DNA from: an uncultured Pedobacter sp.
Lineage (GTDB): Bacteria; Bacteroidota; Bacteroidia; Sphingobacteriales; Sphingobacteriaceae
Direction: 5' to 3'
Length of the DNA: 64,000 nt
Assembly (NCBI RefSeq): GCF_946480185.1
Contig: NZ_CAMLIG010000008.1
Span: 91,962-155,961 of the forward strand
The position numbers and the translations under genes are program-made. The number at the start of each line of letters is the position of its first letter. Within the stretch, counting starts at the first letter, position 1. The notes below the pieces were generated by a model. That model made no database searches. It was not told the origin of the DNA and saw only the letters and a list, made by a program, of their open reading frames with translations. Below, piece by piece: positions 17,339-25,464 of the stretch.

Positions 17339-17557
17339 ATGAAAAAACTAACACCCTATGCAATTTTAGCATTTTCGCTAGTTGCATTTAGCTCTTGCGG
17401 AAATGTAAAGGCTTATGAGAAAATGAAATTAAGAGATGCTGAAATGGAGCTTGGCGCAAGAAGAGCAGAGAAATTTGAGCAAAACTTTCAGCTTTACCGC
17501 GAGGGTTCCTCAGGTGCTAACGGTGGTAAAAGTGGTGGTGGTTGTGGTTGTAACTAA
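17339..17557 (+). CDS. DUF4266 small lipoprotein
   Basis: 72 aa with lipobox (AFSSC, Cys20), a charged helix (EKMKLRDAEMELGARRAEKF) and a glycine-rich tail ending GGGCGCN, the hallmark of DUF4266. The tail contains EGSSGANGG, which loosely resembles the flavinylation motif DxxSGAT of ApbE targets, with Asn in place of Thr. It sits between apbE and DUF3570, as is common for this family. Function unknown; perhaps a small redox or flavin-carrying partner of the DUF3570 barrel. Confidence 0.85.
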   Translation: MKKLTPYAILAFSLVAFSSCGNVKAYEKMKLRDAEMELGARRAEKFEQNFQLYREGSSGANGGKSGGGCGCN

Positions 17558-17574
17558 ATCTTTTAATTGTTAAT

Positions 17575-18777
17575 ATGAAATACATTTCATTAACTGTAGT
17601 TGCACTTTATTTAGGTATTGTTGCAAGCTTTGCTCAAACCGTAAAAAGAGACACACTACCTTACCAAAAGCAAAAATTAAAATTTGAACAGGCTGATTTG
17701 GTGAACAGCTATTACCATCAGGATGGTAATAATTCGGCAGTGACTGGCGGTGTTGGGACAGAAAAATTAACTGATTTTTCAAATACGTTTGATTTACAGC
17801 TTTCGCGTTACGGCAAAACAGGATTAAAGCATACCTATAATTTTGAATTAGGTTTTGATACTTACACCTCTGCCTCATCGGATAATATAGACCCGAGCAC
17901 TCACAGTGGTCCATCACATATTGATGTGAGAGTATATCCTTCCATTAGTTGGGATATTGCCAACGAGCAAAAGGGACATAGTTTTGGGTTTGATGTTTCC
18001 ACTTCGCATGAGTTTGATTACACTTCTTTTGGTGGCGGATTACATTATTCTAAATCATCAAAGGATAAAAATACCGAGCTGGAAGTAAAATTAAAAGCCT
18101 TTTTTGATACTTGGCATGTGATTTTGCCCTACGAGTTACGCCCGGATAATGCGGGTGGACCGGGATATCAGCAGGGTGATCATGCGCCACGAAATTCTTT
18201 TAGCGCTGCGATAAGCTTGTCGCAAGTATTTACCAAAAATTTCCAAGCATTATTAATGATAGAACCGGCTTACCAAGCTGGTTTATTGGCCACGCGGTAT
18301 CAAAGAGTTTATTTTACAGATTTGTCTCTCAGATCAGAATATTTACCGGATAACCGCTTAAAACTGCCTATTGGAGCCCGGTTAAATTATTTTTTAGGCG
18401 ATAACATTGTCTTCCGCTCTTTCTTTAGGTATTATGCGGATAACTGGGGCATTAAATCAGAAACTGCAGAATTAGAAACAGCAATAAAACTAAATCCTTT
18501 TGCTTCTATTAGTCCGTTTTACAGATATTACCAACAAACTGCCGCCGATTATTTTAACAGTTATGGGCAACATCAGATAAGCGAACAATTTTATAGCAGC
18601 GATTATGATTTGTCCAAGTTTCATAGCAGTTACTTTGGCGCAGGAATTAGGCTTGCCCCACCAGCAGGTGTTTTAGGAATTGCAAAACTTTCTATGTTAG
18701 AATTAAGATACGGACATTATGTAAGAAGCAATGGCTTAAATTCTAATATCGTCAGCATGAACCTTAGGTTTAGATAA
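17575..18777 (+). CDS. DUF3570 outer-membrane beta-barrel protein
   Basis: 400 aa with a signal peptide (MKYISLTVVALYLGIVASFA). The rest is made of alternating amphipathic strands rich in Tyr/Phe and ends in an aromatic-type OM signal (IVSMNLRFR). DUF3570 proteins are predicted outer-membrane barrels with no proven function. Here it is the last gene of the Rieske-thioredoxin-ApbE-DUF4266 operon and is followed by a perfect terminator. It is probably the surface-facing component of that redox system. Confidence 0.87.
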   Translation: MKYISLTVVALYLGIVASFAQTVKRDTLPYQKQKLKFEQADLVNSYYHQDGNNSAVTGGVGTEKLTDFSNTFDLQLSRYGKTGLKHTYNFELGFDTYTSASSDNIDPSTHSGPSHIDVRVYPSISWDIANEQKGHSFGFDVSTSHEFDYTSFGGGLHYSKSSKDKNTELEVKLKAFFDTWHVILPYELRPDNAGGPGYQQGDHAPRNSFSAAISLSQVFTKNFQALLMIEPAYQAGLLATRYQRVYFTDLSLRSEYLPDNRLKLPIGARLNYFLGDNIVFRSFFRYYADNWGIKSETAELETAIKLNPFASISPFYRYYQQTAADYFNSYGQHQISEQFYSSDYDLSKFHSSYFGAGIRLAPPAGVLGIAKLSMLELRYGHYVRSNGLNSNIVSMNLRFR

Positions 18778-18801
18778 ATTAAGCTTAAAAGTGTTAAAAA
18801 T

Positions 18802-18838
18802 AAAAAGCCCACCTTCGCGGATGCAAGGTGGGCTTTTT
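18802..18838. terminator. bidirectional Rho-independent terminator
   Basis: Perfect 14-bp stem AAAAAGCCCACCTT (18802-18815) / AAGGTGGGCTTTTT (18825-18838). A and T runs on both sides allow it to end both the DUF3570 operon and the convergent gene ending at 18872. Confidence 0.9.
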
Positions 18839-18871
18839 ATTTACAGAAACTGTAAATTATAGTCCCAAAAC

Positions 18872-19438
18872 TTAACCTAGTCTTTTAGTTAACAATTCTT
18901 CAACTTTTTTAAAGAATTGCAAAGGCTTTAACTGTCGCCAGTTTAAATCGTCTAAATGACCACCAAAGTTGATGTAATAATCAATGTTGTTGGTTTTAAA
19001 CTCGTCAATTACGTGTTCCCTAAAATTAACTCCCGCAATCCAACCGTTTTCAACTTCCTGGAACCATTCCTCATAATAACAATCATCTGAAGAATGAAAG
19101 TTCAATACGTTTTCTCCGATAAGGATAAATTTGTCAATTCCTTCACCAATAATAGATTCTAAAATCTCTCTTTTTAACAACATAATATCATTGTCTATCG
19201 CATCGTTCCATTCGCCAATAAACTCAATAATTGCATAGTGGCGGTCATAATCAACAAAGAGAACTTTTAGGTATAGCGTGTTTGACCCAAAGAAATCCCA
19301 CTGCGGATGCAATAAATAATTATAAATCTGTTTGTCGTATTCAAACTCACTGTATTGTGTTTCGTAAAATGGGGAGCGCTCATCTTCTGCTGCTATATAA
19401 TCATCCCTCCATTTGTAATAAGGTTCTATTTCATGCAT
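18872..19438 (-). CDS. conserved hypothetical protein
   Basis: 188 aa, soluble, acidic and aromatic-rich (MHEIEPYYKWRDDYIAAEDE, LHPQWDFFGSNTLYLKVLFV). It has no signal peptide or membrane segment and no motif I know. It is 11 bases downstream of murQ on the same strand, so the two are probably co-transcribed. The balanced mix of strands and helices and the normal codon use support a real gene. Confidence 0.75.
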   Translation of the reverse strand: MHEIEPYYKWRDDYIAAEDERSPFYETQYSEFEYDKQIYNYLLHPQWDFFGSNTLYLKVLFVDYDRHYAIIEFIGEWNDAIDNDIMLLKREILESIIGEGIDKFILIGENVLNFHSSDDCYYEEWFQEVENGWIAGVNFREHVIDEFKTNNIDYYINFGGHLDDLNWRQLKPLQFFKKVEELLTKRLG

Positions 19439-19449
19439 ATTTTATTTAA

Positions 19450-20268
19450 TTATTGGAGGCTTGCCAAGTATGCTTCCACCGCTTTTCTAACACTTCCGTG
19501 GCTATTTAGTAATTGCGCAGCCATTTCTTTGTTTACGCCGGTTTCCGCAATTATCATATTGATTCCGCGGTTCACCAGTTTATTATTGGTTAACTGCATA
19601 TCCACCATTTTATTACCTTTTACCTTGCCTAATTTTATCATTAAGGAGGTACTTATCATATTTAAAACCAGCTTCTGTGCAGTTCCGGCTTTCATACGGG
19701 TAGAGCCGGTTAAATATTCTGGACCAACAATTACTTCAATTGGGTGTTTTGCATTTGCGGCCACTGCGCTATCGGCATTGCAAACAATGCAGGCAGTTAG
19801 TAAACCCATTTCGTTGGCTTTTTTTAAACCGCCAATTACGTAAGGCGTTCTTCCCGAGGCGGCAATACCCACCAAAACATCATTTTTACCGATATTGAAT
19901 TGCTGCAGATCTTTCCAAGCCTGTTCTACATCATCTTCTGCATTTTCAACGGCTTTTCTAATTGCGGTATCTCCGCCGGCAATAATACCAACTACTAAAT
20001 CAAACGGAACGCCAAAGGTTGGAGGACATTCAGACGCATCTACAACGCCCAATCTTCCACTAGTGCCGGCACCAATATAAAATAAACGTCCGCCAGCTTT
20101 CATTTCTTCAACGGCTTTATTCACAAAAGCTTCTATCCGAGGAATCACTTTTTCAACAGCCAAGGGCACAGTTTTATCTTCTTGGTTGATGTTTGTTAAA
20201 ATCTCTAATGTAGATTTATGCTCCAAATTATCATAAAGCGAATCTTGTTCTGTTACTTCAATAGCCAT
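19450..20268 (-). CDS. murQ: N-acetylmuramic acid 6-phosphate etherase
   Basis: 272 aa, slightly shorter than the ~300 aa E. coli enzyme but complete. MurQ cleaves the lactyl ether of MurNAc-6-phosphate to give GlcNAc-6-phosphate and lactate in peptidoglycan recycling. SIS-domain motifs are clear: YIGAGTSGRLGVVDASECPP, GIAASGRTPYVIGGL and TGSTRMKAGTAQKLVLNMIS. Cytosolic. It is probably the first gene of a two-gene unit with the hypothetical gene that follows. Confidence 0.95.
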   Translation of the reverse strand: MAIEVTEQDSLYDNLEHKSTLEILTNINQEDKTVPLAVEKVIPRIEAFVNKAVEEMKAGGRLFYIGAGTSGRLGVVDASECPPTFGVPFDLVVGIIAGGDTAIRKAVENAEDDVEQAWKDLQQFNIGKNDVLVGIAASGRTPYVIGGLKKANEMGLLTACIVCNADSAVAANAKHPIEVIVGPEYLTGSTRMKAGTAQKLVLNMISTSLMIKLGKVKGNKMVDMQLTNNKLVNRGINMIIAETGVNKEMAAQLLNSHGSVRKAVEAYLASLQ

Positions 20269-20554
20269 GACGTTTTTTTAACGAAAGTCGGAAAAATATA
20301 ACTGAAAAGGAATTGTTAAAATTGTTTTGACACAGGGTTTTTTATTTCCAAAGTTGATTGTTGGTTTTTAAAAGGGAGATTTTGTTTTGGCAATAATGCA
20401 CCACAACTTCGGTTAAGATACTTATATATAGGTTGACTAAAATTCTTTCTCCATAAAACCCGTCTTTATGTTTTTAAAATAGCACTTAAATTTTTATGAT
20501 ATATTTTGTTGAATTATAGTAATTAGCACATTAATTATTAGTTATTTTGCGGTA

Positions 20555-22183
20555 ATGATTCCCGATAGAAAAAGTGCCTTTAGTTACTTCATTATAGCCT
20601 TAATAGCAGTGTTTTTTGGTGTTATTTTGGGGGCTACTTATGAGGAAAACAGAGCGACCAGCAGTTCGGGATTTCCATCTTTCGCGATCAACAATAATCA
20701 AAAATTAGACAAGATTTTAAGTGTTATTAAAAGCAATTATGTGGATTCTGTAAACACGGATTCGTTACAGAAACTTGCGATAGATGATATATTAGGCGGT
20801 TTAGATCCGCACACAGTTTATTTGCCACCAATGGCAGCCAAATCTCAGAACGAAAATTTAGAAGGTAATTTTGACGGGATTGGAATAGAGTATTATGTGT
20901 TAAACGATACGTTATTGGTTACATCCGTAAGAGAAAAAGGCCCATCAGAAAAAGCAGGAGTACATAAAGGCGACAAGATTATTGCGGTTAATGGCGAAAG
21001 CGTAATTGTAAAAAATGATGCCGATAAGATGGTGGATAAGCTCCGTGGAAAAAGTGGCAGTACCGTTAACATTGCGGTTTTAAGAAACGGATTTGAAAAA
21101 CCTATTTCTTTAGCCATTGAACGCGGGAAAATTGTAGTCAGCAGTATAGATGTGGCTTACATGATTAAACCCGAAATTGGTTTTATAAAAATCACCCGGT
21201 TTGGCGCCAATACCGCAGAAGATTTTATCAGCGATTTAACTGCTTTACAAAAGAAAGGTATGAAAAGCCTGATTTTGGATTTGAGAGGAAATGGCGGGGG
21301 CTATTTGAATGCGGCCACTTCTTTAGCCGATCAGTTTTTAGGAGACAAACAACTTATTGTTTACACAAAAGGATTGCATGAGCCTCGTACAGATTATAAA
21401 GCCACCGCAGATGGGCTTTTTGAGAAAGGGAAATTGGTTATTTTGATTGATGAAGGTACAGCATCGGCCAGTGAAATTTTATCAGGAGCAATTCAGGATT
21501 TAGATAGAGGTCTGATAATTGGTCGTCGTTCCTTTGGAAAAGGCTTGGTACAAGAACAATTTAGCTTTGGCGATGGTTCTGCCATGAATTTGACCATTGC
21601 CCGGTATTACACACCAAGTGGAAGATCCATTCAAAAATCATATAGCAAAGGAATAAAAGCGTACAGAGGAGAAATCAACCATCGTTTTGAGCATGGCGAT
21701 TATACATCTTTAGACAGCGCTTTAACCGACAGTACTTTTATGAGCAAGCAGAAAAAGTACAAAACGCTAAAGGGCAGAACTGTTTATGCCGGTGGCGGTA
21801 TTTTACCCGATGTTTTTGTGCCTTTAGATACATCGAGGTTTACAAAGGTTTATCAGGAAATTAACGCTAGAGGTTTAGTATCTGAATTTGTATATGACAA
21901 ATTAACCAATAGCATAAAAACCGGCCAGTTTAAAACCTTAGCCAATTTTAAAAATAACTACCAGTTTACCGATAATGATTACAATAGTTTTTTAAACTAT
22001 TGTACTGCCAAAAAAGTAGAGGTTGATAAAGCGCAGGCGCAAATCTCAAAACCTTTGCTTATTAACCAAATTAAGGCAATGCTTGCAAGGTATTATTTTG
22101 GCGAAGAGGGTTTTTATGCCATTTATTCTATTGATGATGCTTTTATAAATGTGGCACTTGATAAACTAAAAAACCCGGCCTAA
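20555..22183 (+). CDS. S41-family C-terminal processing peptidase
   Basis: 542 aa. It has an N-terminal membrane anchor (SYFIIALIAVFFGVILGATY), a PDZ domain at ~95-170 (GIGIEYYV...VREKGPSEKAGVHKGDKII) and a C-terminal S41 peptidase domain. The catalytic Ser/Lys pair is probably Ser304 in GTASASE and Lys329 in FGKGLVQ. This is a periplasmic, membrane-tethered protease that trims envelope proteins, as Prc/CtpA do. The C-terminal ~130 residues are an extra helical region typical of Bacteroidota homologues. Its stop codon lies in the loop of the terminator hairpin. The 286 bases upstream (20269-20554) hold no gene that I can see. Confidence 0.92.
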   Translation: MIPDRKSAFSYFIIALIAVFFGVILGATYEENRATSSSGFPSFAINNNQKLDKILSVIKSNYVDSVNTDSLQKLAIDDILGGLDPHTVYLPPMAAKSQNENLEGNFDGIGIEYYVLNDTLLVTSVREKGPSEKAGVHKGDKIIAVNGESVIVKNDADKMVDKLRGKSGSTVNIAVLRNGFEKPISLAIERGKIVVSSIDVAYMIKPEIGFIKITRFGANTAEDFISDLTALQKKGMKSLILDLRGNGGGYLNAATSLADQFLGDKQLIVYTKGLHEPRTDYKATADGLFEKGKLVILIDEGTASASEILSGAIQDLDRGLIIGRRSFGKGLVQEQFSFGDGSAMNLTIARYYTPSGRSIQKSYSKGIKAYRGEINHRFEHGDYTSLDSALTDSTFMSKQKKYKTLKGRTVYAGGGILPDVFVPLDTSRFTKVYQEINARGLVSEFVYDKLTNSIKTGQFKTLANFKNNYQFTDNDYNSFLNYCTAKKVEVDKAQAQISKPLLINQIKAMLARYYFGEEGFYAIYSIDDAFINVALDKLKNPA

Positions 22184-22194
22184 GCCAGGTTTTT
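22168..22194 (+). terminator. Rho-independent terminator overlapping the S41 stop codon
   Basis: AAAAACCCGGC (to 22179) pairs with GCCAGGTTTTT (22184-22194), one mismatch. The TAA stop (22181-22183) is inside the loop, so the hairpin arm is coding sequence. Confidence 0.75.
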
Positions 22195-22213
22195 CTATTC
22201 TTCTTCATCAAAT

Positions 22214-22429
22214 TTATTTCTTTTGATTTTTTATAGCTAAGCTATCAGTAGCAACACTATCTACAGCTAAGTTATCTTTTGCGGTAGTATCGGCTAAAGC
22301 CGAGTTTAGTAAAGAATCTGCAGCAGTTTGATTTGCAGCATCTATTTGTTCTTCTGTTTTTTGCTGGTTATGACAAGCTGCAAGTGATAAAGAAGCTGCT
22401 ACTGCAAAAAGGACGATAAATTTTCTCAT
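22214..22429 (-). CDS. small lipoprotein of unknown function
   Basis: 71 aa with a clear lipoprotein signal (MRKFIVLFAVAASLSLAAC). The mature part is Ala/Asp/Ser-rich with no domain (DSLLNSALADTTAKDNLAVD) and contains short quasi-repeats of the type DSVATDSLA. It is probably a disordered, surface or periplasmic lipoprotein. It is separated from the upstream der gene by a hairpin repeat at 22472-22523. Confidence 0.7.
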   Translation of the reverse strand: MRKFIVLFAVAASLSLAACHNQQKTEEQIDAANQTAADSLLNSALADTTAKDNLAVDSVATDSLAIKNQKK

Positions 22430-22471
22430 GTTGTTTTTTTTAATAGTTAATGGATTAGGGTCGGCAGTCTA

Positions 22472-22523
22472 AAGTCGGTTGTCCGTAGCCTGTGTCACCA
22501 CTCAAACTGCGGACAACGGACTT
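22472..22523. repeat. inverted repeat between der and a lipoprotein gene
   Basis: AAGTCGGTTGTCCGTAG (22472-22488) pairs with CTGCGGACAACGGACTT (22507-22523) apart from two non-canonical positions, with an 18-base loop. There is no T run on the minus strand, so it is more likely a dispersed repeat or mRNA-stability hairpin than a terminator of der. Confidence 0.6.
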
Positions 22524-22544
22524 CTTTTAACTTCAGACTTCCTT

Positions 22545-23846
22545 TTACTTTTGTCTAAAAAATATTTGAATCGGAACACCTTCAAAATCAAAGTGCTCTC
22601 TTAGTTTGTTTTCTATAAAACGTTTGTACGGATCTTTAATATATTGCGGTAAATTACAGAAAAGGGCAAACATGGGCGATGTAGCGTTGATTTGGGTAAT
22701 ATATTTAATTTTAATGTGCTTTCCTTTGATTGCCGGTGGCGGTGTTTTCTCAATAATCGGCAATAAAATATCATTCAGTTTTGAAGTCTGAATTTTCTTC
22801 ACCTTATTGGTATAAACCTTTGCTGCAGCTTCAATGGTTTTAAATATTCTTTGTTTCTCTGTAACTGATGTAAAAACGATAGGAATATCTGTAAACGGCG
22901 CAAGTTTCTGTTTTATTTTGTCTGTAAACTCTAAAATAGTTTTATGGTCTTTCTCTACCAAATCCCATTTGTTTACCACAATCACTACACCTTTTTTGTT
23001 TTTCTCTGCAAGGTGAAAAATATTTACATCCTGAGATTCAATTCCATCTACAGCATCAATCATAATAATGATCACGTCAGCTTCTTCCAAGGCCTTAATG
23101 GTACGCATTACACTGTAAAACTCAATGTTTTCATGCACCTTGGTTTTCTTGCGTAAACCTGCGGTATCAATCAGCATAAACTCGTGTCCAAACTGGTTGT
23201 AGTGGATGTGTATAGAATCTCTGGTGGTGCCGGCAATATCTGTTACAATGTTTCTATCATTACCGATCAAAGCGTTAATCATCGATGATTTTCCAACATT
23301 CGGGCGGCCAACAATTGCATAAACAGGCAGTTTGCTTTCTTCTACTTTGTCCTCATCAAAATTGGTGATGATCTCATCCAATAAATCACCCGTCCCAGAA
23401 CCGCTCATAGAAGAAATACAATAAATCTCCCCCAATCCTAAACTGTAAAATTCAGTAGCGTCAGACTGTAACTGGTAATTGTCAACCTTGTTTACGGCAA
23501 CGTAAACTGGTTTTTTGCTCTTTCTTAAAATTTGGGCAATATCTGCATCTAAATCTGTAATTCCGGTGGTTACATCCACTACAAAAACCACAACATTGGC
23601 TTCTTCAATGGCAATATGCACCTGCTCTCTGATTGCCGCTTCAAAAACATCTTCAGAATTGGCTACGTATCCGCCAGTATCAATTACAGTAAAATTTTTG
23701 TGTGTCCACTCGGCAATACCGTAATGTCTGTCGCGGGTTACGCCGCTATAATCATCAACAATGGCTTTTCTGGTTTCTGTTAAACGGTTATATAGGGTAG
23801 ATTTCCCTACGTTCGGTCTCCCGACGATCGCTAATATGTTACTCAT
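22545..23846 (-). CDS. der: ribosome biogenesis GTPase Der (EngA)
   Basis: 433 aa from ATG 23846 ([20 protein letters not shown]). A start at 23894 would add 16 residues that include the promoter, so it is rejected. The tandem GTPase domains have P-loops GRPNVGKST and GRPNVGKSS, switch [11 protein letters not shown], and NKVD and NKWD base-recognition motifs. A KH-like domain forms the C-terminus. Der is needed for late 50S subunit assembly. It appears to be monocistronic. Confidence 0.97.
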   Translation of the reverse strand: MSNILAIVGRPNVGKSTLYNRLTETRKAIVDDYSGVTRDRHYGIAEWTHKNFTVIDTGGYVANSEDVFEAAIREQVHIAIEEANVVVFVVDVTTGITDLDADIAQILRKSKKPVYVAVNKVDNYQLQSDATEFYSLGLGEIYCISSMSGSGTGDLLDEIITNFDEDKVEESKLPVYAIVGRPNVGKSSMINALIGNDRNIVTDIAGTTRDSIHIHYNQFGHEFMLIDTAGLRKKTKVHENIEFYSVMRTIKALEEADVIIIMIDAVDGIESQDVNIFHLAEKNKKGVVIVVNKWDLVEKDHKTILEFTDKIKQKLAPFTDIPIVFTSVTEKQRIFKTIEAAAKVYTNKVKKIQTSKLNDILLPIIEKTPPPAIKGKHIKIKYITQINATSPMFALFCNLPQYIKDPYKRFIENKLREHFDFEGVPIQIFFRQK

Positions 23847-23891
23847 AATGTGTGGGTTTCCCGGTCTTATCTTACCGGCATAATTTTTTTG

Positions 23892-23899
23892 CAAAGGTA
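23892..23899 (-). promoter_or_regulatory. probable der promoter -7 element
   Basis: On the minus strand the sequence is TACCTTTG, an exact TAnnTTTG match, about 45 bases before the der ATG. That would give a ~40-base leader. A clear -33 TTTG is not seen. Confidence 0.5.
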
Positions 23900-23967
23900 A
23901 GTTAAAAAATCGGCTTCTGTGCAGATGCTTTAAAAATCAGCAAATTAGGGTTTTAGGTTGATGATTT

Positions 23968-24081
23968 GGGCGTTCCCTTTTTGCCCAATCACAACGCCCG
24001 AACACAAAAAGGGCAGGCTGTTCGTTCATACGCCACAAGGCATTATGCGCAGGCCGGTATCCACTGCCATCCTTAACGCAA
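23968..24081. repeat. dispersed intergenic repeat, copy 2
   Basis: Begins GGGCGTTCC and ends CCATCCTTAACGCAAG, with a large internal hairpin CCCTTTTTG / CAAAAAGGG, then AGGCTGTTC and GGTATCC blocks. The order of blocks is the same as in copy 1 at 7543-7660, while the hairpin sequence differs but keeps pairing, a sign of conserved structure. Confidence 0.6.
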
Positions 24082-24157
24082 GAAAATTTCTAAAATGAAG
24101 TTTAGGTTGATAATGATTTGTGAGACGATTGAGTAATAAAAAGGCTATTAATCTTTG

Positions 24158-24397
24158 CTAGTCCTTAACAATCAAACTATCAATAGACAAATCTTCGTCG
24201 ATTAAAGGCCAATGGATACCGTAGCCCGAAGGAGAAATTTTAAAAAAGTTTCTTTCTATTTCATTTGCATGGAGAAGTTTTTTAGAGATTTCATTCAGGT
24301 TGAATTCATATCTTTTTCCGTTAACTTCTAAAATGAATAGGTTTGCCGAAAACTGGATGTTATCTATTTTATGAGTTGCAATCATATTTTTACGCAT
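24158..24397 (-). CDS. DUF2442 domain protein
   Basis: 79 aa from ATG 24397 (MRKNMIATHKIDNIQFSANL). The reading frame extends to 24421, but the 24397 start overlaps the stop of the DUF4160 gene by 8 bases, a normal coupling distance; Met at 24385 is also possible. The typical DUF2442 end is present (FFKISPSGYGIHWPLIDEDL, then SIDSLI). DUF2442 genes usually pair with DUF4160, and such pairs have been suggested to be toxin-antitoxin-like. No catalytic motif is visible. Confidence 0.8.
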   Translation of the reverse strand: MRKNMIATHKIDNIQFSANLFILEVNGKRYEFNLNEISKKLLHANEIERNFFKISPSGYGIHWPLIDEDLSIDSLIVKD

Positions 24398-24638
24398 TAA
24401 AATATTTGTCCCAAGAATCAACGATCAAATCAAAATGCTGATAAATTATTTTTTTAATTTCTCGATTCGCAGCTGCGGTTAAGTTGAAACCATATTCTTG
24501 TTTTATTTCAACCTCGTCAACCAATATCCAAAATTTACATTCCATGTCACCTTTTTGAGCATGTACATGAATAGGCTCAGTTCCTTCGTTAGAATAGAAA
24601 AAAAGTCTCCATCCATAAATGAATAATATTGTTGGCAT
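24390..24638 (-). CDS. DUF4160 domain protein
   Basis: 82 aa. Family pattern: MPTILFIYGWRLFFYSNEGT, EPIHVHAQKGDMECKFWI, then a helical tail. The conserved HVH and surrounding residues are intact. It is the first gene of a two-gene unit with DUF2442. On the minus strand a perfect TAnnTTTG (TAAATTTG, 24646-24653) lies 8 bases before its ATG, again hinting at a very short leader. Confidence 0.8.
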   Translation of the reverse strand: MPTILFIYGWRLFFYSNEGTEPIHVHAQKGDMECKFWILVDEVEIKQEYGFNLTAAANREIKKIIYQHFDLIVDSWDKYFNA

Positions 24639-24751
24639 TGTATCCCAAATTTAATAAATTAATATCACAAAAATTAGGACGATGTTTTTTGTTTCGGAAA
24701 TATAGAAACAGGAGGTTTAATTAAGACAAAACTCCCAAATTATAAAACGTT

Positions 24752-25291
24752 TTACAACTCATCCGGCTTAAACCCAATCCGCTTTCTTTTTGGAGGATTA
24801 GTTTTTTGCTGTATCAATTCATCTACATATTTAAAAATAGTAGTGATGCTATTGTCATGGCTAATTAAGCGTTCGCGTATATCGCGTATTTCTAATTTTA
24901 AATCAGAATTTTCGGACAATAAGGTTCTTAATCTCGAGAAAACTCTTACAATCTGAATATTAATCTGGATTGCTTGAGCGCTATTTAAAACGCTGGATAG
25001 CATTAAAACGCCATGTTCTGTGAATACATTGGGCAGTTTCCGTCTTCCTCCCCAACTTGATATCACAAATTGTGACTTCAAGATTGACCATTCATCATCA
25101 ATTAGTTGAAACATGAAATCTTTTGGAAATCTATCTATGTTCCTTTGGACAGCTTGATTTAAAACTCTTGTCTCAACACCGTAAAGTACTGCTAAATCGC
25201 TGTCTAACATTACTTTAAGACCTCTTATTTCGTAAATTTTATTAATTACGATTTCATCAGAAATAATAGATAAGTTTTGTTTCTCATTCAT
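24752..25291 (-). CDS. ORF6N (KilA-N/Bro-like) DNA-binding protein
   Basis: 179 aa. The N-terminal ORF6N domain is complete (IYEIRGLKVMLDSDLAVLYG, VLNQAVQRNIDRFPKDFMFQ, LKSQFVISSWGGRRKLPNVF, TEHGVLMLSSVLNS), followed by a coiled-coil-like helix and a basic tail (PPKRKRIGFKPDEL). ORF6N domains occur in phage antirepressors and in chromosomal copies of unknown role. A near-perfect palindrome lies 44-68 bases upstream of the start, and an almost identical one lies inside the gene at the codons for LKSQFVIS, which suggests autoregulation. Confidence 0.87.
   Translation of the reverse strand: MNEKQNLSIISDEIVINKIYEIRGLKVMLDSDLAVLYGVETRVLNQAVQRNIDRFPKDFMFQLIDDEWSILKSQFVISSWGGRRKLPNVFTEHGVLMLSSVLNSAQAIQINIQIVRVFSRLRTLLSENSDLKLEIRDIRERLISHDNSITTIFKYVDELIQQKTNPPKRKRIGFKPDEL
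25056..25082. promoter_or_regulatory. palindrome inside the ORF6N gene
   Basis: Odd-centred palindrome with arms CTTGATATCACAA and TTGTGACTTCAAG around A25069 (11 of 13 pairs match). It encodes the conserved LKSQFVIS segment. On the coding strand its first 20 bases, CTTGAAGTCACAATTTGTGA, are identical to the upstream palindrome as read on the plus strand. Confidence 0.5.
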
Positions 25292-25334
25292 AGATTGAAC
25301 TCTTTAAATCAAATATATAAATATCCGCCTAAAC

Positions 25335-25359
25335 TTGAAGTCACAATTTGTGACCTCAA
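25335..25359. promoter_or_regulatory. candidate ORF6N operator palindrome
   Basis: Arms TTGAAGTCACAA (25335-25346) and TTGTGACCTCAA (25348-25359) around T25347, with 11 of 12 pairs matching. It lies in the promoter region of the ORF6N gene (start 25291) and 28 bases before the earliest possible start of the divergent nuclease-like gene. Read on the plus strand it would itself encode LKSQFVTS, the ORF6N consensus. Confidence 0.6.
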
Positions 25360-25464
25360 AGATTTCCCACTATTAATATCCAAAACTTGCGCTATAAATT
25401 TCTCCTGATTTTAATTATATTTGAATATAAGCCATTCAACCTAAATGTTTTAATAATACTGCTC

